64,000 nucleotides of DNA, from assembly GCA_965656545.1 (NCBI GenBank), contig CBFHKZ010000002.1, positions 186,001 through 250,000 on the forward strand. The letters run 5' to 3'. Position numbers and translations under genes: made by a program. Positions 1 to 9,063 of the stretch are shown in pieces (position 1 is the first letter of the stretch; every line of letters begins with the position of its first letter). Origin of the DNA: UBA7446 sp965656545 (GTDB lineage Bacteria > Bacteroidota > Bacteroidia > Flavobacteriales > Flavobacteriaceae). The notes under the pieces were generated by a model. That model was given only the letters and a program-made list of their open reading frames with translations. It did not search any database and had not been told where the DNA came from.

Positions 1-2218
1 ACCTTGAATCTTCTCCTTGCGCCGTTACCCTGTCTGAAATATAATTTATGGAAAACTGAAGTGTTGCATTCTCCCAAAACCGATAATTGGTATTCGCATT
101 AAAACTGTAAACAGTTGTATTGGTATTAACAGGATTGTTGTCAAACGAGCCTTTAAGGTCATAATGGTAGACATTTCCACCAATAAACGCATCCGATTTA
201 GCTGTAAGCTTGAGTTGCGTTCCAAACTCAATACCGAAGGTTTTTGCATTGCCAACGTTTGAATAAATACGGTTTAGTATGTTGTCGCTATACACCGTGT
301 TCACTCGGTTTACCACATTTTTGGTATTGCGGTAATATGCGGTAGCAAAAACGCTGTTTTCATCGGATAGTTTCTTGTCTATGCCCAGTTCAATTAAATC
401 AATAAATTCTGGCCTTAGGTCAGGATCCCCTTGCTCTAGGGTTTCGGCATGTTCGCGTTCTGGAAAAGGATTCATTTTAAAAGTTGTCGTGCGCGCCACG
501 CGTTTGCTGTATGCTAATTTGGCACTGGTGTTATCGCTTACCTCATAATTGATTGAAGCCGATGGGTATGCCTTGGTAAACGCATAATTACGTGTATCGT
601 CGATTGTATTTGCTTTGTCTTTCAGCATCAAATCTCGATTCATCTGCTCAATTCGTATGCCCGCATTGTAGGTAAACGCACCTTTGGACGCTGATAGCTG
701 CCCATAAACCGCATGTATTTCACGCACTAAATTCACCTCGCTTGAAAATGCTGGCACCATCACAAATGGATCGTTAAAGCTTGTGCGGCGTTCGTAGAGA
801 AAATCGCCTTTGTGGTCTAGGTTTCTGAACTGATAGCCCATTGCAATTTCTCCGCCTTTAAAGGGAGAAAATACATAATCCAATTGTGCCCGTAAGCCAT
901 ATAATGGGTTGTCGTTTGTGTTGTATTCATCTTGATATAATACGCTATTATCAGGATGCCCCAGGTTTTGATTTACAGTAGGCCCACCCAATAGCGTATA
1001 CTCATACAGTATGGAAAGCGAAAGTTCAGATTTGTTTTGAAACACATGGGCATAATCGATATTACCCAAGATAAAATCACTTTTTCGCTCTCTTAAATTA
1101 TGATTAAAATAGGAGGGAAGGCTCGTAATATTATTGCTGCCGTTTGGCGTCATTTTTTGATTGTTGTAATAAACGATATCTGCCAATCGCTTTTTTGATC
1201 TTTTTCCGGCATAAAAACCAATCGATAATTCGTTTGATGGGTTGGGAGTGAATTCTAAAGTGAAACGGCCGTTGTAGTTGGTTTCATCAAAACTGCGCTC
1301 TCCAGTCGATGGAAGGCCCGTAAACACATCATCAATTATGGTGAACACATTTCCTTCGCGTCTGCCGCCCAAATCGTTTCGTTGGTAATTTGCGCCGATG
1401 GAAACATGCAACTTTTCTGAATTTACATTATAAGTACCGTCAATTCCAAAGCGTTGGTGTGCTAATTCGTTTCCATAGGTTTCTATTGAGGGAAAGCCTC
1501 CTTTAATGTTTAACTGACTAAAGACTCCTTCAGTAGCCCCCTTTCGGGTTAAGATATTGATGATTCCAGCCTTGCCTTCGGGATCATATTTTGCAGAAGG
1601 GGCAGTGATGAGCTCTATGCTGCTAATAGCGTTTGCGGGGAGTTGTGCCATGATAGCAGTTGGATTGCTCTGCGTTGGCTTGCCATTGAGCAATACCACA
1701 AAGCCTCTGCTACCTCTAACCATTAGTTCGCCATTGCCACTAAAACTTACGGCAGGCAGGTTTTTTAAAACATCTAGCCCCGTTCCTCCTTGTGCGTTCT
1801 TAAATGCTTGCGCATTGTAAACCTGTTTGTCAATTTTATTGATGATGGTTTTTCGTTTGGTTGAAATAACTACATCGTCCAACTGATTGCCTAAGGTTAG
1901 TTTTATTGTTCCAAGATTTAGGATTTTATCAAATAAAATGTTTGCAGTTTTGGAGACTTCATAGCCAATAAAGGAAACCTCTAGGTTGTATTTTCCAGAT
2001 TTGAGATTGTCAATTTCGATGATACCACTAGCTTCAGAAACAACACCCGACACCAATGTGCCGTTGCTGTTGTATAAGGCTGCGGTGGCGTATTCTAGCG
2101 GATTGCCCAGCTCATCTGTAATAGTCGCTTTTAATTGAGAAAATCCCAACTGGAAACAAAATAGGATTAAAGCAAGGAGTAGCGCAGAAATGCTTGAGGT
2201 AAAAGGGCGTTTTATCAC
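1..2218 (-). CDS. TonB-dependent outer-membrane receptor, C-terminus cut by window edge
   Basis: Outer-membrane beta-barrel receptor of the CarboxypepD_reg-like plus plug plus barrel type found in Bacteroidota (outer membrane beta-barrel family). The reading frame is open from 2218 to base 1, about 739 residues, so only the last part of the barrel is missing. The only sensible start is GTG at 2218, followed by a lysine/arginine pair and a hydrophobic stretch ending FSQ, a typical signal peptide. A beta-sandwich domain follows at about residues 30-115 (GNPLEYATAALYN, GYEVSKTA), then a plug (LDVLKNLPAVS, RGFVVLLNGKPT, YDPEGKAGIINILT), then alternating barrel strands. An ATG two bases upstream is out of frame and hits a stop at once. 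The substrate cannot be told from sequence. Confidence 0.9.
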   Translation of the reverse strand, partial: MIKRPFTSSISALLLALILFCFQLGFSQLKATITDELGNPLEYATAALYNSNGTLVSGVVSEASGIIEIDNLKSGKYNLEVSFIGYEVSKTANILFDKILNLGTIKLTLGNQLDDVVISTKRKTIINKIDKQVYNAQAFKNAQGGTGLDVLKNLPAVSFSGNGELMVRGSRGFVVLLNGKPTQSNPTAIMAQLPANAISSIELITAPSAKYDPEGKAGIINILTRKGATEGVFSQLNIKGGFPSIETYGNELAHQRFGIDGTYNVNSEKLHVSIGANYQRNDLGGRREGNVFTIIDDVFTGLPSTGERSFDETNYNGRFTLEFTPNPSNELSIGFYAGKRSKKRLADIVYYNNQKMTPNGSNNITSLPSYFNHNLRERKSDFILGNIDYAHVFQNKSELSLSILYEYTLLGGPTVNQNLGHPDNSVLYQDEYNTNDNPLYGLRAQLDYVFSPFKGGEIAMGYQFRNLDHKGDFLYERRTSFNDPFVMVPAFSSEVNLVREIHAVYGQLSASKGAFTYNAGIRIEQMNRDLMLKDKANTIDDTRNYAFTKAYPSASINYEVSDNTSAKLAYSKRVARTTTFKMNPFPEREHAETLEQGDPDLRPEFIDLIELGIDKKLSDENSVFATAYYRNTKNVVNRVNTVYSDNILNRIYSNVGNAKTFGIEFGTQLKLTAKSDAFIGGNVYHYDLKGSFDNNPVNTNTTVYSFNANTNYRFWENATLQFSINYISDRVTAQGEDSR

Positions 2219-2236
2219 ATTTTTTTTATTGAATAT

Positions 2237-2244
2237 CAAATTTA
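2237..2244 (-). promoter_or_regulatory. -7 box TAAATTTG upstream of the receptor gene
   Basis: Minus-strand TAAATTTG matches the Bacteroidota -7 consensus TAnnTTTG exactly and lies 18 bases before the GTG start. I see no clear TTG/TTTG -33 element at the usual distance, so this is a moderate call. Confidence 0.4.
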
Positions 2245-2294
2245 AAATAAAAGTATTAGTTTTAAGTATGTTAAATTTTAAATAAACACTAAAC

Positions 2295-2810
2295 ATGAAA
2301 AATACCATCATTATTGTCTTGTTTGTTGCTACAATGATTTCTTGTACCAACCCAAAACAAGCGGCGACTGAAAACGCGGAAGCGACTGAATTCATTTACC
2401 AACCCACATACCAATCTTCTTTTGAGATGGGCAGTGACGAAAAGGTGCTCCTTATTCAAGAAATGCACCAACACCTTATCAACAAAGATTATGACAAGGC
2501 GGTAAGCTACCTTACTGATGATGTAGTCTTTAGCTTGGATAACGGATCTTCTCTTGAAGGAAAAGAAAGCGTACTTCAATTTATGAAAGAAGCCTATTCT
2601 GCCGTTTCCATTAACGATTATTCTGTAGCAGTAAACTTTACCGTAATTGGCGAAAATGGCGTTGAGTGGGTTTTGTTATGGGACAATGCAACTGTTGAAA
2701 CCGCTGATGGCGCATCGTCTAGTTATTCGTGGATGGAAGCATTTTCGTTTTCTGGTGACAAAGTCAATTATTTAAATCAATACGCAAAACCGATTTTGGC
2801 AACAGAATAA
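2295..2810 (+). CDS. Lipoprotein with SnoaL/NTF2-like fold
   Basis: 171-residue predicted lipoprotein. The N-terminus MKNTIIIVLFVATMISC is a short signal peptide with a lipobox cysteine at residue 17. The rest resembles NTF2/SnoaL-like proteins: an opening helix with a conserved pattern (MHQHLINKDYDKAVSYLTDD), then beta strands with an 'SSLEGKESVLQFMKEAY' type helix and a C-terminal sheet. Members bind small molecules or are catalytic; no active site can be assigned here. It is transcribed divergently from the receptor at 2218. A similar lipoprotein with the same architecture sits at 35047-35547, so these are probably paralogues. Function unknown. Confidence 0.75.
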   Translation: MKNTIIIVLFVATMISCTNPKQAATENAEATEFIYQPTYQSSFEMGSDEKVLLIQEMHQHLINKDYDKAVSYLTDDVVFSLDNGSSLEGKESVLQFMKEAYSAVSINDYSVAVNFTVIGENGVEWVLLWDNATVETADGASSSYSWMEAFSFSGDKVNYLNQYAKPILATE

Positions 2811-2976
2811 GATGCTTGTATAAATAATTGTTATACATTCGCACTTCCTAAATGAATTGGTCAAATTGAACAGCTATGGTTGGCTCTCTTTTTGGCCTTT
2901 TCGCTTTTTATGCTCCAAATGGGTTTCCAGCAATTAGATAGTCCACAGGATTTGTGGGGTCGGTGAAGAATCTCAA
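2811..2976. other. Intergenic gap, tail-to-tail
   Basis: Lies between two convergent genes. I see only a weak five-base inverted repeat near 2942-2957 (CCACA/TGTGG) and no gene or convincing terminator. Confidence 0.4.
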
Positions 2977-4371
2977 CTACTTACCAATACAGAAGTTCGC
3001 AAATATATTTCCGAGTATATCATCTGTGGTAACCTCGCCCGTTATCGATCCAAGCTCATGCAATGTTTGCCGAATATCAATGGCCAGCAAATCGCTACTG
3101 CGGTTTTCTTCTATTCCCTGAATAACTTCCAAGACTCCTGCCATGGCCGCTTGCAATGCCGCCCAATGCCGTTGATTGCTCACTAGGGCGCTTCCTGTGT
3201 TCCATTGAACCAATCCAGCAAAGCGTTGCTTTAATGCGCTAATATCGCTATCGTCTTTGGTACTGATGATTACTTTGTCATAAACACTAGCATCTACATC
3301 CAAACGGTTTAGTCCGTCAAGGAAAGCGTCTAGTTCAGCCGTTTCGAGTAAATCTTTTTTGTTAATGACTAGCAGTAGGGTAGTGTCATCACGTTTAATT
3401 TCGTCTACGGCCGTCATAACCGCTTGAGGCGATTGTGTTTTGGGATCTACGACATACATCAATATGCTGGCTTTGTCCATTTTTTCTTGGGTGCGTTCTA
3501 CGCCCATGGCTTCCACGACATCCGTTGTTTTGCGAAGTCCGGCGGTATCTATAAAGCGATACTGAATACCGCCAATGGTAAGCGTGTCCTCAATGCTATC
3601 ACGAGTTGTCCCGGCAATATCTGAAACAAGGGCTTTGTCTTCTTCAAGCAAGGCATTTAACAGCGAAGATTTACCTGCATTAGGCATGCCAATAAGTGCT
3701 ACGGGAATTCCGTGTTTGACAGCATTTCCTGTTTCAAAAGAATCCAATAGGTTTTTGAGTGTTGTGCGTATGTCATCGACAAGTGCGCGCAATTGCGTTC
3801 TGTCTGCAAAGGCAACATCTTCTTCGCTAAAATCAAGTTCTAGCTCAATAAGCGAAGCAAAAGACAAAAGTCTTTCACGTAAGCTGCCAAGGCTTTTGCT
3901 AATGCCGCCACGAAGGTGCTGCACTGCAATATGATGCGCCGCCTCACTTTCAGCAGCTATCAAATCTGCAACAGCCTCTGCTTGTGCCAAATCCATTTTT
4001 TTATTTAAAAAGGCACGCAGTGTAAACTCGCCCGGTTCGGCCAAGCGTGCCCCCATATCTTGCAATACTTTTAGAATTTTTTGCTGTACATAAACCGACC
4101 CGTGGCAAGAAATTTCTACCACATCTTCTCCAGTATAGGAATTGGGATTCTTAAAAACAGCTAGCAGTACTTCATCTATAAGCGTATTCTTGTAATGAAA
4201 ATCGCCCAGCAAAACCTGATGGGTACCTTGCTTGGACAATTGCTTTCCAAAACGTGATGTAAATACTTCTTCAGCAATGGGAACTGCCTTGTCACCGCTT
4301 AGGCGCATCACTGCAATGGCAGCAGCACCTGGGGCAGTTGATAATGCAACTATGGTGTCGTTAATGTTCAA
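2977..4371 (-). CDS. mnmE: tRNA uridine-5-carboxymethylaminomethyl modification GTPase MnmE
   Basis: 464 residues, full family length. MnmE works with MnmG to install the cmnm5 group on U34 of several tRNAs. The N-terminal folate-binding domain carries the usual APGAAAIAVMRLSG opening. The G domain inserted in the helical domain shows G1 GMPNAGKSS (about 228-236), G2 GTTRD (254-258), G3 DTAG (275-278) and G4 NKKD (337-340). The C-terminus is FCIGK, with the Cys needed for catalysis. The ATG overlaps the stop of the acetyltransferase gene upstream by four bases (ATGA), so it is translationally coupled as the last gene of a three-gene leftward operon. mnmG is not in this window. Confidence 0.97.
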   Translation of the reverse strand: MNINDTIVALSTAPGAAAIAVMRLSGDKAVPIAEEVFTSRFGKQLSKQGTHQVLLGDFHYKNTLIDEVLLAVFKNPNSYTGEDVVEISCHGSVYVQQKILKVLQDMGARLAEPGEFTLRAFLNKKMDLAQAEAVADLIAAESEAAHHIAVQHLRGGISKSLGSLRERLLSFASLIELELDFSEEDVAFADRTQLRALVDDIRTTLKNLLDSFETGNAVKHGIPVALIGMPNAGKSSLLNALLEEDKALVSDIAGTTRDSIEDTLTIGGIQYRFIDTAGLRKTTDVVEAMGVERTQEKMDKASILMYVVDPKTQSPQAVMTAVDEIKRDDTTLLLVINKKDLLETAELDAFLDGLNRLDVDASVYDKVIISTKDDSDISALKQRFAGLVQWNTGSALVSNQRHWAALQAAMAGVLEVIQGIEENRSSDLLAIDIRQTLHELGSITGEVTTDDILGNIFANFCIGK

Positions 4372-5498
4372 AGTGAAATCTCTTTACGGTAAGTTCTGCG
4401 TCGTTTGTGCAACTCGTGTTTGTAATTCTTCCACAAGGCTTGAATCGCTTTGTTTTCTTCTAGCTCTGGGTTGGTTTCTACTTTTGTAATGCCACGTTTG
4501 TTAAACATTTCCTGAATTTCTTGAAAGATAATGGCCGTAACGCCCTTGTTTTGATAGCTTTCTTGAATGCCAATCAAATAGAATGAAGCGCGATTGTTTT
4601 TACGTAAGGCACGCCACAAATGATAAAAGCCAAAGGGGAACATTTTTCCATTGATGCGTTTTAGTGCTTTGGTGAAAGAAGGCATGGTAATCGTAAAGCC
4701 AATCATTTCATCGTTTTCGTCAACGACACATTTGATAAAATCGGGATGCACATAAGGTAGATACTTCTTTTTGTATACTTCAATTTGATGTTGTTGAATG
4801 GGCACAAAAGACTGCAACTTGTTATAGGTTTGATTGAGCAATTCAAACATCTTATCCACGTGAGGCTCAACGTCTTTTGTCGTTTTAAATTCTAGGGTTT
4901 TAAGCTTAAATCTTTCCTTGATAACACCTGCAAACTTTTTCACCTTTTCAGGGGCGTCTTTGGCATCGTATATATCAATTTTAAATTCAATCCACTCACT
5001 TTGTTTTTTAAGCCCCAATTTTTCCAGATGCACTTTTTGATAGGGGTAGTGATACCAGGTAATCATGGTATTCATGTGATCATAACCATGAACGAGTAGT
5101 CCCGCCTTGTCCATATTTGAAAAGCCCATGGGCCCCTCAATATAGGTCATGCCTTCAGCGATGGCTACACCCTCAACAGCTTCAATAAGTTTTTGGCTTA
5201 CTTGCAATTCGTCAATGGTGTCATACCAGCCAAAACGCACTTTGGTTTTTTTGAGTTCTTCAATTTCAACCCAATTGATCATGGCTGCAATTCGGCCAAC
5301 AACCTTTCCTTTTTTCTTTGCAAGAAAAAGCCGTGCCATGGCGTGTTCAAAAACAGCATTCTTTTGAGTATCAAAAATGTCCATTTCCTCTTTTGTTATA
5401 GGCGGTACCCATTGGGGGCAATTGCGATAGAGTTCAAATGGGAATTGAAAAAACGCACGGTATTGTTGTCTTGAAGTTACTTCTACAATTTCAATCAT
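4368..5498 (-). CDS. GNAT-fold N-acetyltransferase family protein
   Basis: 376 residues. The C-terminal half has the GNAT arrangement: ENDEMIGFTITMPSF as the substrate-side strands, then IGIQESYQNKGVTAIIFQ as a variant acetyl-CoA loop (the usual Q/RxxGxG/A reads QNKGVT), and a final strand-helix with ETNPELEENKAIQALW. The N-terminal half (FPFELYRNCPQWVPP, GRIAAMIN, GPMGFSNMD) is a second, degenerate GNAT-like half. Such long two-lobed proteins are conserved in Bacteroidota, often labelled only as hypothetical or acetyltransferase. Middle gene of an operon with 4-base overlaps on both sides. The substrate is unknown; linkage to mnmE is positional only. Confidence 0.75.
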   Translation of the reverse strand: MIEIVEVTSRQQYRAFFQFPFELYRNCPQWVPPITKEEMDIFDTQKNAVFEHAMARLFLAKKKGKVVGRIAAMINWVEIEELKKTKVRFGWYDTIDELQVSQKLIEAVEGVAIAEGMTYIEGPMGFSNMDKAGLLVHGYDHMNTMITWYHYPYQKVHLEKLGLKKQSEWIEFKIDIYDAKDAPEKVKKFAGVIKERFKLKTLEFKTTKDVEPHVDKMFELLNQTYNKLQSFVPIQQHQIEVYKKKYLPYVHPDFIKCVVDENDEMIGFTITMPSFTKALKRINGKMFPFGFYHLWRALRKNNRASFYLIGIQESYQNKGVTAIIFQEIQEMFNKRGITKVETNPELEENKAIQALWKNYKHELHKRRRTYRKEISL

Positions 5499-6586
5499 TT
5501 TATACGTTTTATTTTACGCTCAATTTTCTTCTGCTTTCGGTCTAGTTTTTTTAATCCCTTGCCTGTTCGTTTGGCTGCTTTTCTAACTTTTTTGCTTTCT
5601 GATTTATCGTTTTTGCGTGCGGCTCTTTTTTGTTTATTTACCTCAATATTTTGTGGTTCTTCTTTCCAAATATTGTGACGATCTATGCGGTACGAAACGC
5701 CAATACCCGCAGTCATTAAACTGGGCGTAGTCTTTAGGCTTTGTTGCACTGCGACATCGAGCTGGAAATTGCTGTTAAATAAATAAGCTACACCTGCGCC
5801 AATTGTTAAATCTCTGTAGAGTGGGCTGTCGTCAAGAGTGTATTCACCAAAAAAGGACCATTTTGATTGGGTGCTATAGGTAACCGTTCCCAGCAATTTC
5901 TTTTGCTGTACATCGGCAGTTATATAACGCATGCCAACATTATGCACCACCACCAGTCCTGGGCGTAGATGCTGTTGCAAAATAAGCATGGCTGTACCAG
6001 AAACAAAAGGTTCTGCTATGGGACGGTAATTGTAATCAAATAGGGGTAAAAAGTTTTCTTGGTAGGGATAAACACCGCCTGTGCTAAACTGCGCGCCTGC
6101 ATATACCGAAACAGCTGGAATCAAATCGCGCCAGCGTATTTTATTATTGGCGTGCCAGCTGTAAAGATTTGGTTTGTATTTGTCAACCTTTCGAAAAGGG
6201 TCATATACCAAATATTTGGCGCCAGCTCCTAAATCACGCAAGCTATTTCTTGTTAAGTTGTATGTGCCAACAGCGTTTGAATAGCGCAAGGCGTCAATTT
6301 GATAATCAGCAGTGCCGACTAACTCCAATTGTTCTTTGAATAGTCCAATGCGAATTTGAGTTCTTGCGCCCATACCAGTATATGAAGCATCTTGAAATGC
6401 GCTAAAATTACCTGTTCGAAACGATAAGCCTTGCTCCAATTGGTAAACACGCTTGCCAACACCAAATGCGCCCATAGATTGACTGGGGCGATTGCTGTTT
6501 ATGACCTCGGTGTATTGTGCCATTGAGAAACAGGGCATGGTCAGCACCGCTGAAAAACACAATATATATAGTGATGATAAGCGCAT
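5495..6586 (-). CDS. Outer-membrane beta-barrel protein (phenol MetA/transporter-like) with basic tail
   Basis: I place the start at ATG 6586 because it begins a clean signal peptide (MRLSSLYILCFSAVL...FSMAQ); an in-frame ATG at 6619 would add a non-signal extension lying across the promoter. The 363-residue product continues with INSNRPSQSMGAFGVGKRVYQLEQG, the N-terminal pattern of the PF13557-like outer-membrane 'transporter' barrels, and alternating strands to about residue 310 ending in SYRID. After the barrel there is an odd tail of about 50 residues rich in Lys and Arg (KKLDRKQKKIERKIKRIK). First gene of the operon with the acetyltransferase and mnmE. Substrate unknown. Confidence 0.75.
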   Translation of the reverse strand: MRLSSLYILCFSAVLTMPCFSMAQYTEVINSNRPSQSMGAFGVGKRVYQLEQGLSFRTGNFSAFQDASYTGMGARTQIRIGLFKEQLELVGTADYQIDALRYSNAVGTYNLTRNSLRDLGAGAKYLVYDPFRKVDKYKPNLYSWHANNKIRWRDLIPAVSVYAGAQFSTGGVYPYQENFLPLFDYNYRPIAEPFVSGTAMLILQQHLRPGLVVVHNVGMRYITADVQQKKLLGTVTYSTQSKWSFFGEYTLDDSPLYRDLTIGAGVAYLFNSNFQLDVAVQQSLKTTPSLMTAGIGVSYRIDRHNIWKEEPQNIEVNKQKRAARKNDKSESKKVRKAAKRTGKGLKKLDRKQKKIERKIKRIK

Positions 6587-6589
6587 ATT

Positions 6590-6597
6590 CAAAGATA
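6590..6597 (-). promoter_or_regulatory. -7 box TATCTTTG for the barrel-protein operon
   Basis: Minus-strand TATCTTTG matches TAnnTTTG exactly. Only three bases separate it from the ATG at 6586, so the transcript would start at or within a few bases of the start codon. This also argues against the longer reading frame beginning at 6619. Confidence 0.5.
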
Positions 6598-6633
6598 CAT
6601 GAATTAAAAATTCCGTCATTATACATAGAGTTG

Positions 6634-6641
6634 TATTTTTG
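6634..6641 (+). promoter_or_regulatory. -7 box TATTTTTG for the YfhO-family gene
   Basis: Plus-strand TATTTTTG matches TAnnTTTG exactly and ends four bases before ATG 6646. Together with the leftward box at 6590-6597 it makes a compact divergent promoter region of about 60 bases with almost no untranslated leader on either side. Confidence 0.5.
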
Positions 6642-6645
6642 AAAC

Positions 6646-9063
6646 ATGATGAAACAACCAGTATTGCGTTTTTTACTGCCGCATGCGTTAGTAACTGTTT
6701 TATTTGCCCTTATTTCATTGGCATATTTTTATCCTTTGCTATCCAACAAGTATCTCGAGCAATCCGACATTGTTCAGTACAAAGGAATGCAACGTCAAAT
6801 TTTAGAGCACAGGGCTGAATTTGACGAAGAACCCTATTGGATTGACAACGCCTTTGTGGGCATGCCTACCTATCAAATTACGGGACGTTACCCTTATGAT
6901 GTATTGCGCTATGTTGATACGGCCTTGCGTTTTCTGCCACGACCTGCCGACATGCTGTTTTTGTACCTGTTCTTTTTTTATGTGTTTGCACAAAGCAGGC
7001 GTTTTTCCAAGCCTGTTTCCGTTTTAGGCGCACTTGCTTACGGTTTTTCATCTTATTATATTATTATTCTGATGGTTGGGCATAACACAAAAGCCATGAC
7101 CTTGGCCTATGCGCCACTTGTGTTTTTAGGGTTGTTTCAAGTATTGATTGATCGAAAGAAGTGGGGCATACTTTGGCTTACGCTTGGACTGGCATTACAA
7201 CTCCATGCCAATCACCTGCAGATGACCTACTACACTTTGGTGATGGTGCTTATTACAACCCTAATGTGGGGTGTTCACACTTGGTTTAAACGTGGTATTT
7301 CAAACACATTAAAACCCGTAGCAACGCTACTTATATCAGGTGCATTGGCTCTAGTTTTAAACGCACAAGGCGTGCTCGCCACTTTAGATTATACCAAATT
7401 CAGTACGCGAGGTGCAACTGAATTGACCATTAATCCAGATAGAACGGATAAAGTAGCTTCGGACGGACTTTCATTTGACTATATCACTTCTTATAGCTAC
7501 GGCATCTTGGAATCCATGACTTTTATATCCCCCAACATTATGGGCGGTAGTTCAAGTGAAGGCTTTGCTGATGACAGCCCTTTTATGCAATTTATTAAAA
7601 CCAAAATGGGTGAGGGCAGTATTGACTACGATACTGCAATTGGTTTGCTGCGCCAATTCAGACCGTATTGGGGCGATCAACCTTTTGTGGCTGCGCCTGT
7701 TTATATGGGTGTGGTGGTCTTGTTTTTTGCTGTTTTGGGATTGGTGGTAGCCAATAGGAATACGCGTTTTGTATTACTGTCGATAATTGCCGTTTCATTG
7801 CTCTTTTCTTGGGGTAAAAACACGCCCGAGGTTACTCAATTTTTTATGGATTATTTGCCCTTATACAATAAATTCAGGGCTGTTAGTTCCGCTCAAATCA
7901 TGATCATGCTATGTGTGCCATATGCAGCCATGTTGGGCATGCAACACCTAACTCAAGAAAAGGGACTGAGTAGAAAAAAGCTTGTAGCCGTATACAGCGT
8001 TGTAGCTGCTTTTATTGCTTTAATCTTATTTTTAATAGGAGGTGCTAAAGGCTTCTTTTCGTTTACTTCAACCTCCGAGGGCTTGTCTGATTTACCCAAT
8101 GTGCTACTGGAGCCACTACAAGCGTCAAGAAAGCTGTTTGTTTGGGAAGATGTTTGGCGGATTGTTACCTATCTCGTTTTAATTGTATTGGCTGTATTTG
8201 CCCTTTGGCGCAGGCTGATTTCGGGTGCTGTATTTGCTGTTGTTATTGCAATACTAGGTCTCGCCGATCTATGGCAGTACAACAGGCTTTTCTTTAACGT
8301 AGAACAGTTTAAAGGAAAATACCAGTATGCATATCCCTTTGATAGAACGCCACAAGACAACATTATTCAAGCAGACAAATCAACCTATCGTGTTTTTGAA
8401 CCCAGGCTTGGTTTTTCATCATCGAGAGCTGCCTATTTTCACAACAGCTTAGGGGGCTACCACGGAGCCAAACCTGCATTGCTGCAAGATGTTTATGATT
8501 TCCACCTATACAAACAAGACAGTGTGGTGCTTGACATGTTGAATGTAAAATTCATCATTGACGACCAATATGCTGATGGGGTAGGGAAACGCCAATCTGC
8601 ACTGGGGCCTGTGTGGCTTGTGGATGAAGTTATACAGCTTGCAAATGCCAATGAAGCCATAGTACAACTCAACCAAATAGATCCTAAAACACAGGCAATT
8701 TCGCAAACGCTTAAGTCAACATCATATACGTCAGCAGCAACCGACACCATTTCCTTGATTGAAAGGCGCAATAATTTATTGCGATACACTGTCTCCACAA
8801 CACATCAGCGTTTAGCCGTATTTTCAGAAATGTATTACCCCAGTGGTTGGTCGGTGCGTATTGATGGAGAGTTACAAAGCTATCACAAGGTTAATTATAT
8901 GCTTCGAGGGGTTGTTGTTCCTCCAGGAAAACATGAGATTGTGTTTGCGTTTAAACCAACTGTAGTACGAAATGGAACCTTGCTAATGGCATCGGGCTGG
9001 GTGTTGTTCTTGCTTATGATAGGAATGCTTATGCGTCAACAAAAAGAAACTAAGCTTGGCTGA
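6646..9063 (+). CDS. YfhO-family multi-spanning membrane protein
   Basis: 805 residues. The first TM segment (FLLPHALVTVLFALISLAYF) is followed by a large loop with LEQSDIVQYKGMQRQ and WIDNAFVGMPTYQI, a pattern of the Bacteroidota YfhO group (PF09586), then about a dozen TM helices and a soluble beta-rich C-terminal domain (YYPSGWSVRIDG) before a last TM helix and a charged tail. YfhO proteins are GT-C-like integral membrane proteins linked to glycosylation of cell-wall or surface polymers in Firmicutes; the substrate here is not known. ATG at 6646 is followed at once by a second ATG at 6649 and either could be used. It overlaps the glycosyltransferase gene by eight bases. Confidence 0.88.
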   Translation: MMKQPVLRFLLPHALVTVLFALISLAYFYPLLSNKYLEQSDIVQYKGMQRQILEHRAEFDEEPYWIDNAFVGMPTYQITGRYPYDVLRYVDTALRFLPRPADMLFLYLFFFYVFAQSRRFSKPVSVLGALAYGFSSYYIIILMVGHNTKAMTLAYAPLVFLGLFQVLIDRKKWGILWLTLGLALQLHANHLQMTYYTLVMVLITTLMWGVHTWFKRGISNTLKPVATLLISGALALVLNAQGVLATLDYTKFSTRGATELTINPDRTDKVASDGLSFDYITSYSYGILESMTFISPNIMGGSSSEGFADDSPFMQFIKTKMGEGSIDYDTAIGLLRQFRPYWGDQPFVAAPVYMGVVVLFFAVLGLVVANRNTRFVLLSIIAVSLLFSWGKNTPEVTQFFMDYLPLYNKFRAVSSAQIMIMLCVPYAAMLGMQHLTQEKGLSRKKLVAVYSVVAAFIALILFLIGGAKGFFSFTSTSEGLSDLPNVLLEPLQASRKLFVWEDVWRIVTYLVLIVLAVFALWRRLISGAVFAVVIAILGLADLWQYNRLFFNVEQFKGKYQYAYPFDRTPQDNIIQADKSTYRVFEPRLGFSSSRAAYFHNSLGGYHGAKPALLQDVYDFHLYKQDSVVLDMLNVKFIIDDQYADGVGKRQSALGPVWLVDEVIQLANANEAIVQLNQIDPKTQAISQTLKSTSYTSAATDTISLIERRNNLLRYTVSTTHQRLAVFSEMYYPSGWSVRIDGELQSYHKVNYMLRGVVVPPGKHEIVFAFKPTVVRNGTLLMASGWVLFLLMIGMLMRQQKETKLG

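Noticed and set aside
2811..2976. tRNA or small RNA in the gap after the lipoprotein
   Set aside because: No TPsiC-like GGTTCGA motif or clover-leaf pairing; only a weak hairpin.
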